45,572 bases of DNA from a virus, in the IMG/VR virus record IMGVR_UViG_3300021371_000030, positions 1 through 45,572 of that record; one strand, written 5' to 3'. The position numbers and the translations under genes are program-made. The notes under the pieces were generated by a model. It worked only from the letters and a program-made list of their open reading frames with translations. It did not search any database and had not been told where the DNA came from. Numbering within the stretch: position 1 is the first letter of the stretch; each line of letters starts with the position of its first letter. Positions 44,027 through 45,572 of this stretch are shown one piece after another.

Positions 44027-45572
44027 ATGAACCCATTAAATCGCAGAATGTTCCGTCAGCCCGGTGCGTCACGACGACCAACCGGGATCCTCGCATCTTC
44101 GCCGCAGCTTGCTAACACCGTAGCCAACCGTCAGCCAGTGCGTATGGCTAACGGAGGAATTAAGACAGGTAGTCGTGATGCTAATGAACGTAAGTTTCGG
44201 GAAGAACTTAACAGAGGTCTAATACCTGATTTATTTTCTGGCACAGGAGATTTATTGTCAAAGTACGCCAAGATGCTCCCAAGGTCTGGTTTTGCAAGAC
44301 CAATGCTTGATAAGACTGTTTCAGGTATTTTAACAGCGGTTCCTAAAGCAGGAGACATACTTAAAGAAAGAAGGGCAATACAAAGCGGAGTTCTGCCGGG
44401 TAGAGTACCTGACTTTGAACTACCTAGAGTAATATCTGAGGAAGATTCACCCACCGAAAGGTTACTTGCTAGTGAGATTCTTGGTGGAAGGCGTGATGAA
44501 CAATTTATGGGAGAGAAAAGAGATCCGAATCTTGATGTAGATATTGGTCTTGGTGATCAAGGCGGTGTTGAGATTAGAGATGAAATCCTTGACTTCGAGA
44601 TTAACCCAGACAAAAAAGATGCAGGTGACGACGAAGACGGAATGCCAGTGCCAACATCAAAGCCAAAACGGAAAGAAAGCCCCGAGGTTAAAGTCAAAAA
44701 ACTTGACAAGTTAGTTGACGCAGAAGTTATGGGGGAAAAACTAGATAAAATGTTTGTGGGAGAAGTTGGTTCTATTTTAAACTCGGATGTTTCTGAAGAG
44801 GAAAAGAACGATAGTATTTTAGAAGTTATGGGTGAGAAAGACCCAAAGAAAAAACTTACTATGGAAGAACGTGTAAAGAAAAACATTGCACTATACGAAA
44901 AATATTTTCCAGAAGACGATGCAGATAAGTTTGACATGAATGACTTTGCCATTAGCTTTGGTCTTGCTTTGGCTACTGGACAAAGTCCCGATCTAATTAC
45001 TAATGCTGCTAATGCTGCTAAGACCGCTCTTGGTGAAAAAGCTGAAAGTGATAAAACTCGGAAAGCTAGAAAAGATAAACTTAGAATGCTCGGTCTAACC
45101 AAAGCTTTTGATGATGAAAAAGATGAGAGGCAGTGGGGCAGAGAATTAGAAAAAATAAGTATAAATCAAAAGTATGACTGGACTAAAACTGTATTCAAAA
45201 ACAAGAAAGATTTGGAAAAGTTTAATGCTAAAATGGCATTTGACAAGACATCTTTGTACGCAAAACTAAATACTCAGATAGATATAGCGAACAACAACGC
45301 TGAAAACGCTGCTCGTAGGGAAGAGGCTAATCAAGCTGCTGCGTTAATTAGAGCTAAGATAGGCGCACTTTCAGATGCACACTCCGCAGCTTATGTTGAG
45401 TTTGAAGGGCAAGATCTTACTAAGCCAGAAGTTGCCGCAGCTTTTCACAAAAGGGCTGATGAAATAGCAGATAGCCTAGCTAAAACTTCAAGCACTATGC
45501 AAAAAGATTACGGCCCGAAAAGAATTGAATTTGAAATAGCTGAAGCAGTTGCTGAAAGAATTAAGGCAGAAA
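44027..45572 (+). CDS. probable internal virion protein, N-terminal 515 codons (runs off right edge)
   Basis: The frame is open from the ATG at 44027 to the window end, so the protein is at least 515 residues. It starts NPLNRRMFRQPGASRRP, then RMANGGIKTGSRDANERKFREEL, with a Gly-Gly motif like other virion proteins of the window. The next 200 residues are acidic and basic in alternation, and the last 250 are helical and Ala/Lys-rich (LRMLGLTKAFDDEKDE, NAENAARREEANQAAALIRAKIG). It follows two internal virion genes, so it is probably part of the ejection apparatus. Its end and possible enzyme domain are not in view. Confidence 0.78.
   Translation, partial: MNPLNRRMFRQPGASRRPTGILASSPQLANTVANRQPVRMANGGIKTGSRDANERKFREELNRGLIPDLFSGTGDLLSKYAKMLPRSGFARPMLDKTVSGILTAVPKAGDILKERRAIQSGVLPGRVPDFELPRVISEEDSPTERLLASEILGGRRDEQFMGEKRDPNLDVDIGLGDQGGVEIRDEILDFEINPDKKDAGDDEDGMPVPTSKPKRKESPEVKVKKLDKLVDAEVMGEKLDKMFVGEVGSILNSDVSEEEKNDSILEVMGEKDPKKKLTMEERVKKNIALYEKYFPEDDADKFDMNDFAISFGLALATGQSPDLITNAANAAKTALGEKAESDKTRKARKDKLRMLGLTKAFDDEKDERQWGRELEKISINQKYDWTKTVFKNKKDLEKFNAKMAFDKTSLYAKLNTQIDIANNNAENAARREEANQAAALIRAKIGALSDAHSAAYVEFEGQDLTKPEVAAAFHKRADEIADSLAKTSSTMQKDYGPKRIEFEIAEAVAERIKAE

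Noticed and set aside
44131-45102. Minus-strand frames opposite the last gene (107 and 181 codons)
   Set aside because: They mirror the open frame from 44027 to the right edge, are Ser/Leu/Phe-rich as expected from antisense of a Lys/Glu-rich gene, and lie against the direction of the operon.
1-45572. Temperate lifestyle genes, tRNAs, endolysin
   Set aside because: No integrase, CI-type repressor, tRNA cloverleaf or lysozyme/amidase/peptidase motif was recognised by eye. A tRNA scan was not possible here, so absence is only provisional.

Overview
The window looks like most of the genome of a short-tailed (podovirus-type) tailed phage, probably infecting a marine or aquatic proteobacterium, or an environmental contig of one. 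The structural genes point to a P22-like head and neck: a 798-residue portal, a gp4-like neck adaptor, a second SU10-type adaptor and a 303-residue major capsid protein. There is no tape measure, sheath or tail-tube gene. The holin resembles the three-TM gene-transfer-agent family, and several small proteins (GroES-like co-chaperonin, DUF1289 Fe-S protein, DUF6321-like basic protein) are of kinds common in marine phages. The host assignment is inference. No integrase, DNA polymerase, primase, endolysin or tRNA gene was recognised. The helicase and nuclease at the left edge suggest that replication genes continue to the left of position 1.

Layout. (1) Positions 1-6754, leftward: about 23 tightly overlapping genes running into an SNF2-type helicase and a PD-(D/E)XK nuclease that is cut by the window edge. 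Most are unrecognised proteins of 50-160 residues. (2) 6755-7038: divergent control region, AT-rich, with a leftward sigma70-like promoter and an array of direct and inverted 7-bp cores. (3) 7039-7960, rightward: a terminase-small-subunit-like gene and a VRR-NUC-like nuclease. (4) 7862-10274, leftward: a self-contained cassette for a Cys-rich gp88-like protein, with its own promoter, flanked by GC-rich heptamer repeats and hairpin terminators, followed upstream by six small genes. (5) 10275-10512: second divergent region. (6) 10513 to the right end, rightward: terminase large subunit, a large probable virion protein, portal, holin and small membrane genes, a second large virion-like protein, GroES-like protein, scaffold, capsid, terminator (24161-24188), decoration-like proteins, a run of small very basic proteins, neck adaptors, about 11 kb of modular tail fibre and receptor-binding genes, a 723-residue tail protein and glycine- or glutamine-rich internal virion proteins. 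The last gene runs off the right edge.

How the parts fit together. The leftward small genes have the form of an early, host-interaction and replication region, and the rightward block is the late morphogenesis operon. Genes in both blocks are packed with ATGA, TAATG or longer overlaps. TerS-like and TerL genes are separated by about 2.9 kb of leftward genes, which is unusual. The fibre region contains a duplicated two-gene cassette (30906-32153 and 36488-37712) and several related C-terminal knob proteins, consistent with recombination or diversification of host-binding modules. No stretch longer than 300 bases lacks a gene. The two largest gaps (6755-7038 and 10275-10512) are described as regulatory regions.
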